Shown: positions 9,701 through 15,850 of the stretch, one piece after another
How the letters are laid out: each line of letters starts with the position of its first letter
Numbering within the stretch: position 1 is the first letter of the stretch
Assembly: GCF_017942085.1 (NCBI RefSeq)
Contig: NZ_JAGKSP010000015.1
Location: forward strand, 62,001-126,000
Source of the DNA: Paenibacillus lignilyticus
GTDB taxonomy: Bacteria; Bacillota; Bacilli; Paenibacillales; Paenibacillaceae
Length of the DNA: 64,000 nucleotides
Reading direction: 5' to 3'
Program-made: the position numbers and the translations under genes
Notes under the pieces: generated by a model
The model's input: only the letters and a program-made list of their open reading frames with translations
What the model was told of the DNA's origin: nothing
Databases searched by the model: none

Positions 9701-9957
9701 GGAGTCTTAAACGGTGCGCCGCCTGCGGTCAGCAGCCCTTTTCCTTCTTGAGCATGCTTCAGAATGGCCGGCCAAGCCGATTTAGGGAAATGCGAACCAT
9801 GAAGATGCACATAAGCAGAAGCGCCAGGCAACCGCTCGGCAAGCTCAGCTGCGGTTACGATTTGGAAGCTTTCTCTAAGCGACGCAAGCGTCGCTTCATC
9901 AGGGCGATCTCCGGTATAAGGGAAACTTTCATCATAGAATAGAATCGTGCTGCTCAT
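6787..9957 (-). CDS. multidomain glycoside hydrolase, clan GH-A (beta-galactosidase-like)
   Basis: A 1056-residue protein without a visible signal peptide, so probably intracellular. Residues 1-370 are non-catalytic and mostly beta-rich. Residues 385-700 form a GH-A TIM barrel: acid/base Glu about 519 in HWDLINEPS, nucleophile candidate Glu about 683 in NLIQETGIMY. Residues about 755-900 resemble the amidotransferase-like trimerization domain of GH42 enzymes (KLIIVPSAHNFSSQALDQLL), and a small C-terminal beta domain follows. It likely cleaves beta-glycosides such as galactosides. It is divergent from a LacI regulator and has its own terminator. CAZy family not assignable here. Confidence 0.82.
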   Translation of the reverse strand: MSSTILFYDESFPYTGDRPDEATLASLRESFQIVTAAELAERLPGASAYVHLHGSHFPKSAWPAILKHAQEGKGLLTAGGAPFKTPVYEENGEWQVEPDQTAYHQQLHIHEALPVTVDGVAKLQHFRDIPLFADYESSFTVESTFGLALHVTRADDKPGEGGSAGPIDAHIYPLLRGISGDGLARELSAPAILLEHTKGPFSGGRWILINQPLRGTFWTGNGAAALSEWSGFTSNGVTELWLKPNYGSYELGERPVLMLQGQQLQLARDEQASNHAAAAWSFHMRVRKANSNTVSEPTPSFVYEEADFTEVWNSKAELAIGRELSIQRIVLPFNVEAGFYIVECEAVSPAGERRLLRQGFWGMDEALLTSGEMITCDRDYFRKNGRPLPIVGMTYMTSDVARKYLFLPNAAVWDRDMAQMKRAGINSIRTGIWTAYRSVMYVDGHPYEEVLRAIDAFFLTAKRYDLEVTFNFFAFTPEAWEGVNPYLDPRSVEAQKRFIAAIVSRHAESKHVHWDLINEPSMFDPTRIFSGPRSAHDQFEKAHYVKWLQERHGSIRLLQERWNMTPSELPSFESAKLPEASEISFGTTNTLKKHSGPWLDYTLFTMDMHNRWASQLVATIRAIQPKQLVTVGQDEGLGAQRPSPFFYAQEVDYTTVHSWWLMDNLVWDGIFAKAPDKPNLIQETGIMYVETPDGRAKRSEEELRNILERKYAYAFSTGGAGAVQWIWNINFYMNNINESHIGALRADGTEKPEANVSYDFGAFMEQIRDLFVDRKLEEVAVVFPYSNDFSNRKLAYGATTRAIRTLSYTMNVHAFGLGEYQLDSLAVTKPKLIIVPSAHNFSSQALDQLLAHVKANGGTLLFTGPLGLDEYWRPVERLTDELGQNAVSNLLREELLELGNGALHPISFGGDRITDSNKGVFASADKGPAKVTDIALGAGRLLWCPLPLELNERLEPLQAVYGAALAQAGVAEELEWLHGGELPGVYGRKLAFASGSLYIFVSEFGCDTAIEVRDPQTGAAYAFTLPQERTVMFASDAAGKLLAVYRPNEVQIDVSL

Positions 9958-10042
9958 TCAATGTCACTGCCTCTCATCGTTAGTTCTTCTTGTTCACATA
10001 TTGTTAGGTTTGTTAGGTTGATCTGCTCTTTATCCGGGGCCA

Positions 10043-10071
10043 ACTTTAGAGGTAAACTAAAGAAAAGTCAA
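10043..10071 (-). promoter_or_regulatory. sigma-A promoter of glycoside hydrolase with embedded LacI-type operator
   Basis: Minus strand: -35 TTGACT (10066-10071), 17-nt spacer, -10 TAAAGT (10043-10048). Lying across the spacer and -10 is the inverted repeat CTTTAG (10044-10049) / CTAAAG (10057-10062). A repressor bound there would block this promoter, and the divergent LacI-type gene beside it is the natural candidate. Confidence 0.6.
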
Positions 10072-10107
10072 TCGGAATTATTGCGAGTGTGAAGGAGTAT
10101 GGCAACC

Positions 10108-11217
10108 GTGGCACAGAAAATATCGATGCAGCAATTAGCCGACCGCTTAGGGGTTTCCAAATATACCGTTTCCCAAGCGCTGGCAGGCAAACCGGGCGTC
10201 AGCGAGGCGACTCGCAAGGAAGTGACGGCTCTGGCCGGCGCGCTTGGGTACAAGATGCGTCCTCTACCTGCCGGGCCGCCAGAAGAAGCGCAGGTAACGC
10301 GAATCGTACATATTGGTTTAGATGAACATCATGCGAAGGAGCCGCATTTCTGGCAGCGCGTCAGAGAAGGGCTGGAGGCAGGCTGCCGGATGCATGGATT
10401 AACGCCGCAGTTTTTTACATTCGGAATGGCGGATAATCGAACCGCGCAGGATTGGCTGGAGCCGGAGCCGGAGGCTGACGATGCGGCAGCCGGTACGGCG
10501 GCAGGGTTCATTATTGCCGGGAAATGCCCGCTGGACACGCTGCTAAAGCTGAAGCGGCTTGGTCTTCCGATTGTGCTGGCCGACCATGAAGAGCCGTTGA
10601 TCGGAGCGGATGCTGTGCTTAATGCGAATACGGATGCGGGCCGAATGGCCTGCCATCATTTGTTGACGCAGGGCTGCAAATCTCTTGCGTTTGTCGGTCG
10701 CGACAGCTTTGCCGTCAGTTTCCGCGAGCGATGGTGGGGATGCAGGCTGGCGATGGATGAAGCGAAAGAAGGACGGCGAGGTGACGGTGAACCGGGAAAG
10801 ACGGCCGCTCAGTTGAAGAAATGGACCGTACCTTATGGAAGCGCGCAATGGCATTCGTGGCAAACCGCACTTGAACGGCGATTAGATGTCATGTACAACA
10901 CCGCGATGGCCGGAAAGGAAGCAGATGACCGTCAAGAAGAACTGCCGGATGGGTACATTTGCGCTAACGATGATATCGCGCTATATCTGCTTCAGCTGCT
11001 GCATCAGAAAGGCGTCATGAAGAACGTGAGAGTTGTCGGCATTGATAACACGGCTCCGGGGATGGATGCGGTTATTCCGCTGACTACGGTGGATTTGGCG
11101 AAGGAGTGGCTGGGAATTCGAGCGGTGGAGCAATTTGCGCGCAAGCTTGCACAGTCCGAGGCGCAGCCGGAGAAAATCATCCTTTCCGCCAGGCTGGTCG
11201 TGCGAAATTCGGGCTGA
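10108..11217 (+). CDS. LacI-family transcriptional regulator
   Basis: A 369-residue repressor-type protein. An ATG exists at 10099, but AAGGAG (10092-10097) is only 1 nt before it; the in-frame GTG at 10108 has a proper 10-nt spacing and is preferred. The N-terminal LacI HTH reads MQQLADRLGVSKYTVSQALAG, followed by the hinge region. The C-terminal half is a periplasmic-binding-protein-like sensor (LVHIGLDE-like start, YICANDDIALYLLQLL, VVGIDNTAPGMDAVIPLTTV). It is divergent from the glycoside hydrolase, which it probably represses in response to a sugar product. Confidence 0.92.
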   Translation: MAQKISMQQLADRLGVSKYTVSQALAGKPGVSEATRKEVTALAGALGYKMRPLPAGPPEEAQVTRIVHIGLDEHHAKEPHFWQRVREGLEAGCRMHGLTPQFFTFGMADNRTAQDWLEPEPEADDAAAGTAAGFIIAGKCPLDTLLKLKRLGLPIVLADHEEPLIGADAVLNANTDAGRMACHHLLTQGCKSLAFVGRDSFAVSFRERWWGCRLAMDEAKEGRRGDGEPGKTAAQLKKWTVPYGSAQWHSWQTALERRLDVMYNTAMAGKEADDRQEELPDGYICANDDIALYLLQLLHQKGVMKNVRVVGIDNTAPGMDAVIPLTTVDLAKEWLGIRAVEQFARKLAQSEAQPEKIILSARLVVRNSG

Positions 11218-11309
11218 TCGATTTATTCGCGGCTGGACAAATCTCGTATCCGCACGAGCCCGCATAAGATAGCGCAGAAGCCGTTTCAGGCGGAGAGGAG
11301 CCTCCCCAC

Positions 11310-11405
11310 ATGCAAATGGAGCAACATGCCCGTAGAGTTACGATGCTGCTTGCGCTTGTGCTGTTCGTGCTGCTTGTCGTATTGTTGTTTATCGCGTTTC
11401 TATAA
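11310..11405 (+). CDS. 31-residue single-span membrane microprotein (putative)
   Basis: A short ORF with AGGAG (11296-11300) 9 nt before its ATG. The product has a short polar, positively charged N-terminus (MQMEQHARR), then an unbroken hydrophobic stretch of about 20 residues (MLLALVLFVLLVVLLFIAFL) ending at the stop. It would be one transmembrane helix and almost nothing else. It sits between the LacI gene and spoVAC, upstream of the sigma-G-like promoter, so it is not on that transcript. No known family recognised. Support is RBS plus coherent hydrophobicity only. Confidence 0.55.
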   Translation: MQMEQHARRVTMLLALVLFVLLVVLLFIAFL

Positions 11406-11500
11406 GTTTCAATTTCCGAGCATTGCCGTGTAAACCTTTGGTTGCCAAACTGAAGGTTTATTTGCATTTGTTTAATCACCTGTCTCCTCTGCCAAATTCG

Positions 11501-11530
11501 GCATAATGGACGACAATTTAACACATACTC
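11501..11530 (+). promoter_or_regulatory. sigma-G-like promoter of spoVA operon
   Basis: -35 GCATA (11501-11505) and -10 CATACTC (11524-11530) are separated by 18 nt. The forespore sigma-G consensus is GHATR-N18-CATWMTA, so the -35 is perfect and the -10 matches six of seven. spoVA is known to be sigma-G dependent in B. subtilis. Confidence 0.65.
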
Positions 11531-11599
11531 CAGAAAGACGAACCCAAGGAGGCAACCATCATCGCAACGAAAAGCGCAGGACAAGGCAAATACAAAAAA

Positions 11600-12067
11600 A
11601 TGTCTATGTCACCTAAAGAATATCAGGATTACGCCAAAAAACGCGAGCCGGCACGATCCGTGCTGGCTAATTGCGTTCGGGCTTTCATAGTTGGTGGGTT
11701 TATATGTGTACTTGGACAAGCCATATCGGAAGCGTTCATCTATGGGCTCCATATGTCCAAAGAAGATGCGAGCAATCCGACGGTAGCGGTACTCATTTTC
11801 ATTTCTGTCATTCTGACCTGTCTTGGCGTTTACGACAAGATTGCGCAGTGGGCAGGAGCAGGCACGGCGGTTCCCGTTACAGGCTTCGCGAACTCGATGT
11901 GTTCCGCAGCGCTTGAGCATCGCAGCGAAGGACTTGTTCTCGGTGTAGGGGCCAACATGTTCAAGCTGGCAGGATCTGTCATCGTTTTTGGCGTCGTTGC
12001 TGCATTTGTTGTCGGTATCGTCTATTTAGTGTTCGGAATCGAGGGGAGTTTCCATGCTACGCGGTAA
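11600..12067 (+). CDS. spoVAC: stage V sporulation protein AC
   Basis: A 155-residue inner-membrane protein of the SpoVA channel, which moves dipicolinic acid into the forespore and out at germination. Membrane segments are clear (FIVGGFICVLGQAI, VAVLIFISVILTCLGVY, SVIVFGVVAAFVVGIVYLVF), as is the family motif AGAGTAVPVTGFANSM. The ATG at 11600 has no good RBS. A strong AAGGAGG (11546-11552) lies 8 nt before an in-frame ATC at 11561 with no stop between, so the protein may really start there (168 residues). It overlaps spoVAD by 14 bp. Confidence 0.93.
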   Translation: MSMSPKEYQDYAKKREPARSVLANCVRAFIVGGFICVLGQAISEAFIYGLHMSKEDASNPTVAVLIFISVILTCLGVYDKIAQWAGAGTAVPVTGFANSMCSAALEHRSEGLVLGVGANMFKLAGSVIVFGVVAAFVVGIVYLVFGIEGSFHATR

Positions 12068-13070
12068 ACAAACATGGTGGTTTGATCAACGTCCGGTCAT
12101 TATCGGCGCTGCGACGGTCGTCGGTCCGGACGAAGGCGAAGGACCGCTTGCAGCAGATTTTGATCTTGTCCATCCGGAGCTCGACATGCAGCAGAAGAGC
12201 TGGGAGAAGGCGGAGCGTCTCTTGCTTGAGCAAGCGTCCGAAATGGCGCTGAAATATGCCAAAGTGAACAAGCAGCAGCTGCAGTTCTATGTAGGCGGCG
12301 ATCTGATGAACCAAATTATTAGCAACAGCTTCGCGGCCAGAACGATCGGCGCCCCTTATCTTGGTGTTTTCGGCGCTTGCTCCACGTCGATGGAATCGCT
12401 CGCCATTGCGTCGCTTATCGTCAATTCCGGTTCGGGCGAATATGTGCTCGCGGGGACTTGCAGCCATAACTGTACGGCGGAGAAACAATTCCGTTATCCG
12501 ACGGAATATGGCTCTCAGAAACCGCCGACGGCGCAATACACCGTAACCGGAGCGGGCGCGGTCGTTGTTGCCCCGTCCGGGGACGGTCCCGTCGTGGAAT
12601 GCGCGACCATCGGGCGCATTGTTGATCTGGGTATTACGGATCCGTTTAACATGGGAGCGGCGATGGCTCCGGCTGCGGTCGACACGCTGCAGGCTCATTT
12701 CAACGACACAGGCAGACAGCCGAAGGATTATGACTTGATCGTGACGGGGGATCTGGCAACCGTCGGTCATGGTATTGCCAAGGATCTGCTGAAGCGGGAC
12801 GGCGTGCCGATGGAGGACACTGTTTTTGGCGATTGCGGCTTGATGGTCTACGACGTGCAGAACCAGAAGGTGCAAGCCGGCGGAAGCGGCTGCGGCTGCT
12901 CGGCGGTAGTGACCTACGGTCATTTGCTCAAGCGGTTGAAGCAGGGGGAATTGAAGCGGATTCTGGTCTGCGCGACAGGCGCACTGCTCTCTCCGCTCTC
13001 GTTCCAGCAGGGCGAATCGATCCCTTGTATCGCTCATGCCGTGGCGATTGAAAGTCCGATGCACAACTAA
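12054..13070 (+). CDS. spoVAD: stage V sporulation protein AD
   Basis: A 338-residue thiolase-fold protein of the SpoVA complex, known in Bacillus to bind dipicolinic acid. The sequence shows the conserved thiolase-like segment YLGVFGACSTSMESLAIAS, the glycine-rich SGCGCSAVV, and GDLATVGHGIAKDLL. It has no membrane segment, consistent with a peripheral subunit. The start has GAGGGGAG upstream and lies inside the end of spoVAC, suggesting translational coupling. spoVAE follows 26 bp later. Confidence 0.96.
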   Translation: MLRGKQTWWFDQRPVIIGAATVVGPDEGEGPLAADFDLVHPELDMQQKSWEKAERLLLEQASEMALKYAKVNKQQLQFYVGGDLMNQIISNSFAARTIGAPYLGVFGACSTSMESLAIASLIVNSGSGEYVLAGTCSHNCTAEKQFRYPTEYGSQKPPTAQYTVTGAGAVVVAPSGDGPVVECATIGRIVDLGITDPFNMGAAMAPAAVDTLQAHFNDTGRQPKDYDLIVTGDLATVGHGIAKDLLKRDGVPMEDTVFGDCGLMVYDVQNQKVQAGGSGCGCSAVVTYGHLLKRLKQGELKRILVCATGALLSPLSFQQGESIPCIAHAVAIESPMHN

Positions 13071-13096
13071 TAGCGAAAGAAAGGAGCAGAGCTTAC

Positions 13097-13447
13097 ATGA
13101 TCTATTTATGGGCTTTTATCGTAGGCGGAGGGATCTGTGTCATCGGCCAGCTCATGTTTGATATCGCGAAGCTGACACCCGCGCATACGATGGCAACGCT
13201 CGTTGTCGCAGGAGCCGTGATCGACGGGGTCGGCTTGTACGAGCCATTGGTCAAATTTGCCGGCGCAGGAGCAACAGTGCCTATAACGAGCTTCGGTAAC
13301 GCGCTTGTGCACGGCGCGGTAACCGAGTATCAGCAAGATGGCTGGATCGGGATCATTACCGGCATATTCAGCATCACGAGCGCGGGGATTTCCGCCGCGA
13401 TCATTTTCTCATTTTTGGCAGCGCTGGCGGTTCGGCCTAAAGGGTGA
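13097..13447 (+). CDS. spoVAE: stage V sporulation protein AE
   Basis: A 116-residue membrane protein (SpoVAEb type), third gene of the compact spoVAC-AD-AE operon. Hydrophobic spans include IYLWAFIVGGGICVIGQLMF, MATLVVAGAVIDGVGLY and ISAAIIFSFLAALAV. The motif GAGATVPITSFGNALVHGAV mirrors the SpoVAC motif, so the two subunits are paralogous. AAAGGAG precedes the ATG and a terminator follows. The operon has no spoVAA, spoVAB or spoVAF, a three-gene form common outside B. subtilis. Confidence 0.94.
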   Translation: MIYLWAFIVGGGICVIGQLMFDIAKLTPAHTMATLVVAGAVIDGVGLYEPLVKFAGAGATVPITSFGNALVHGAVTEYQQDGWIGIITGIFSITSAGISAAIIFSFLAALAVRPKG

Positions 13448-13500
13448 CGGGAGCTGCTCACAACCCTATGGAATAGCGGAAAATATAGGCAATTTCACTG

Positions 13501-13538
13501 AATTGGAGGGTCCCTGTGGGATTCTCCAATTTTTTTTG
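13501..13538 (+). terminator. intrinsic terminator after spoVA operon
   Basis: AATTGGAG (13501-13508) pairs with CTCCAATT (13524-13531), with CCC/GGG pairing inside the loop, followed by eight T. Confidence 0.92.
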
Positions 13539-13631
13539 GCGGATATGTTGCTATACGAGTTGTTGTATTTTTTGTAAAATAATAGAATCACAACACTCAT
13601 ATCCAACTACCATCATCCGGGAGGAATTGTC

Positions 13632-14588
13632 ATGGACAATCGTACAGCTGAGTATCGCTTATGTAAGGAAATTCGCCGTAATCTAGGCAGTTGTATATTG
13701 GGTAAAGAAGTCGAAATCGAGAGACTGCTGACGGCGCTGCTTGCAGGCGGCCATGTGCTGATCGAGGACGTCCCTGGGACAGGCAAAACGCAGCTTGTAA
13801 AAGCGCTCTCCCGTACAATAGGCGGCCAATTCCGACGAATTCAATGTAATCCCGATCTGCTTCCGACTGATATAACGGGCGTTGCCATCTATCATCCGAA
13901 GAATGAAACGTTTATGTTCCGGCCCGGTCCGGTCATGACGAATTTGCTGTTGGTCGACGAGATAAACCGGGCCACCACGAAGACACAATCGGCGCTTCTG
14001 GAAGCGATGGAAGAGCATCATGTTACGGTGGATGGCGAGTCTCATGAATTGCCGGTGCCGTTCACGATGATTGCCACGCAGAACCCGATTGAATTCGATG
14101 GCACTTATACACTCCCGGAAGCACAGCTTGACCGCTTTATGATGAAGCTTACGCTGGGATACCCCGATGCCGCGACGGAGAGACAAATGATTATCGCTCC
14201 TAATGCCTCCTCGCCGGCAGATAAGTTGGAATCAGTAGTCGATGTCGAGCAGATCGCCGTCATGATGGAAGCGGTTAAACGTGTACATCTCGACGAAGCG
14301 GTTGCCGATTATATCGTACGGATCGTCCGCGCAACACGTGCACACAGCGGCGTACAGCTGGGGGCGAGCCCGCGTGCGGCGATTTCCCTGACCGCTGCTG
14401 CCAGAGCAAATGCTTATCTGCAGGAACGGGATTACGTCATTCCCGATGATGTGAAGCTGCTGGCTTCTTCGGTGCTTGCCCACCGGATTATTATGCATAC
14501 GGAATCCAGAATGAACGGTTTGAAGCCTGAGGACGTGATTCAGTCCGTCATCCGCGACACGAATGTCCCTGTCCGAATGGAGCGCTGA
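13632..14588 (+). CDS. MoxR-family AAA+ ATPase
   Basis: A 318-residue AAA+ ATPase. Walker A is EDVPGTGKTQLVKALSRT (about residue 45), Walker B LLLVDEINRATTKTQSALLEAM (about residue 110), sensor 1 TMIATQNPIEFDGTYTLPEAQ; a C-terminal helical lid follows. MoxR ATPases act as chaperones for partner membrane or surface proteins, often encoded beside a DUF58 protein, as here. GGGAGG precedes the ATG. It is first in a three-gene operon with a DUF58 protein (5-bp gap) and a membrane transglutaminase. Confidence 0.95.
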   Translation: MDNRTAEYRLCKEIRRNLGSCILGKEVEIERLLTALLAGGHVLIEDVPGTGKTQLVKALSRTIGGQFRRIQCNPDLLPTDITGVAIYHPKNETFMFRPGPVMTNLLLVDEINRATTKTQSALLEAMEEHHVTVDGESHELPVPFTMIATQNPIEFDGTYTLPEAQLDRFMMKLTLGYPDAATERQMIIAPNASSPADKLESVVDVEQIAVMMEAVKRVHLDEAVADYIVRIVRATRAHSGVQLGASPRAAISLTAAARANAYLQERDYVIPDDVKLLASSVLAHRIIMHTESRMNGLKPEDVIQSVIRDTNVPVRMER

Positions 14589-14593
14589 CGCTT

Positions 14594-15850
14594 ATGCTTA
14601 CGGCTAAAGCGACAATGTTCAGGTGGCGTTTCATCGGCCTTGTCTATGTGATTTCGCTCTTATTTTTACTTTTTCAAGGCGGTAAAACGTCCTTCATGTT
14701 GTTCTGTATCTTTAATGTCCTTCTTATTTATCTGGTCTTTGGCAGATGGAGCGGCATTGCGTCTGTGACCGGCGTGAGGAGGCTGAGCAACGGTGCGAAC
14801 TCGATCAGCGAGCAGGCGTTGTCTGCCGGAACACGGCTTGAAGTCAGTCTGACCATGCAAATTCCCGGCGTCTGGCCAATCCCTTATGTCCTCGTTCGTG
14901 ACCGTTTGAAGAGTCTGAGCGGAACCGTAATTCCGATTGAAGCTTCCTTTGTGCCGAACTATCGGAGAAACGGCGTTGTTCAATATGTAACACCGCCGCT
15001 TGAACGCGGCGTATACCGGTTTGATTCAACAGAATGCTCCACGCGGGATATATTCGGTTTATTCGAGCATACGGGGTCATTCGAATCGTCGGAGCCGTTC
15101 ACCGTTTACCCCCGAATCGTCGAGATTCGGCAGTGGAGGCAAATGAAACGTGGCTCGAAAGGGCCGTATTCGACATCCGCATCACGCTTATCGGCGAAAG
15201 AAACGACACAGATCAACGGTGTCCGCGAGTATATTTACGGTGATCGCCTTTCTAGGATTCATTGGAATGCCACGGCCAAGACGGGGCAGTGGAAATCGAA
15301 GGAATTCGAGCGTGAATCGCTTCCCAGAACCGTCGTTATGCTGGACCGCTATGCCGGTGCCTATGAGAATAAGGACCAATTCGAGCTGGCGGTTTCGGCT
15401 GCCGCCTCGCTGCTGGAATTCGGTCTTCGCCGAGCAACGGCCGTCGGGTTGATTTCCGTCGGAGCGAAGAGTGACGGGTTTACGCCTAAAGCGTCCGCCG
15501 AACAACGCGAGCTGATGATGAACCATCTGGTCCGAGTAAGAGCGGACGGGGAACAGCCTCTTTATCGCGCAATCCGGCAGTCGGGGACGCTTGCAGCGGC
15601 GGGGTCTTTCGTCGTTATCGTCAGTCCGCAAGTTGGCGAAGAAACGATTCGTGCCATGGAGTGGCTAAACCGCAGCGGCGTCGTGCCCGTACTCATCCAT
15701 TTGCAGTCCAAGACCGCTGCCGGCAGAACCATCGCAGGCGATATCCGCGGCAACGAATGGATGAAGCTGCTGCGTAAGAGCGGCTTCGCCGTGCATTCGA
15801 TCAGCTCGCTGCAGGAGCTGCCTGACGCGCTTGAAGGAGGTCAACTGTAA
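14594..15850 (+). CDS. DUF58 domain-containing membrane-anchored protein
   Basis: A 418-residue protein. Two N-terminal hydrophobic segments (FIGLVYVISLLFLLF and FMLFCIFNVLLIYLVFG) form a hairpin anchor. The body has the DUF58 core around EYIYGDRLSRIHWNATAKTGQWKSKEFE (about residue 215), followed by a von Willebrand A-like fold (TVVMLDRYAGAYENKDQFELAVSAAASLL; GSFVVIVSPQ). Its stop overlaps the next start by 1 bp. The MoxR-DUF58-transglutaminase triad is a recurring bacterial module of poorly known function; a surface-protein maturation role is inference only. Confidence 0.92.
   Translation: MLTAKATMFRWRFIGLVYVISLLFLLFQGGKTSFMLFCIFNVLLIYLVFGRWSGIASVTGVRRLSNGANSISEQALSAGTRLEVSLTMQIPGVWPIPYVLVRDRLKSLSGTVIPIEASFVPNYRRNGVVQYVTPPLERGVYRFDSTECSTRDIFGLFEHTGSFESSEPFTVYPRIVEIRQWRQMKRGSKGPYSTSASRLSAKETTQINGVREYIYGDRLSRIHWNATAKTGQWKSKEFERESLPRTVVMLDRYAGAYENKDQFELAVSAAASLLEFGLRRATAVGLISVGAKSDGFTPKASAEQRELMMNHLVRVRADGEQPLYRAIRQSGTLAAAGSFVVIVSPQVGEETIRAMEWLNRSGVVPVLIHLQSKTAAGRTIAGDIRGNEWMKLLRKSGFAVHSISSLQELPDALEGGQL

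Noticed and set aside
10000..10020. Direct repeat TTGTTAGGTT-like (GTTAGGTTT GTTAGGTTG)
   Set aside because: Too short and low in complexity to support as a binding site; the nearby inverted repeat is better placed.
11177..11584. 135-codon minus-strand frame between LacI and spoVAC
   Set aside because: No RBS and low coding character, and it covers the sigma-G-like promoter and microprotein ORF, which are better supported.
12057..13064. 335-codon open frame antisense to spoVAD
   Set aside because: Exactly shadows spoVAD; Arg/His-rich translation and no RBS.
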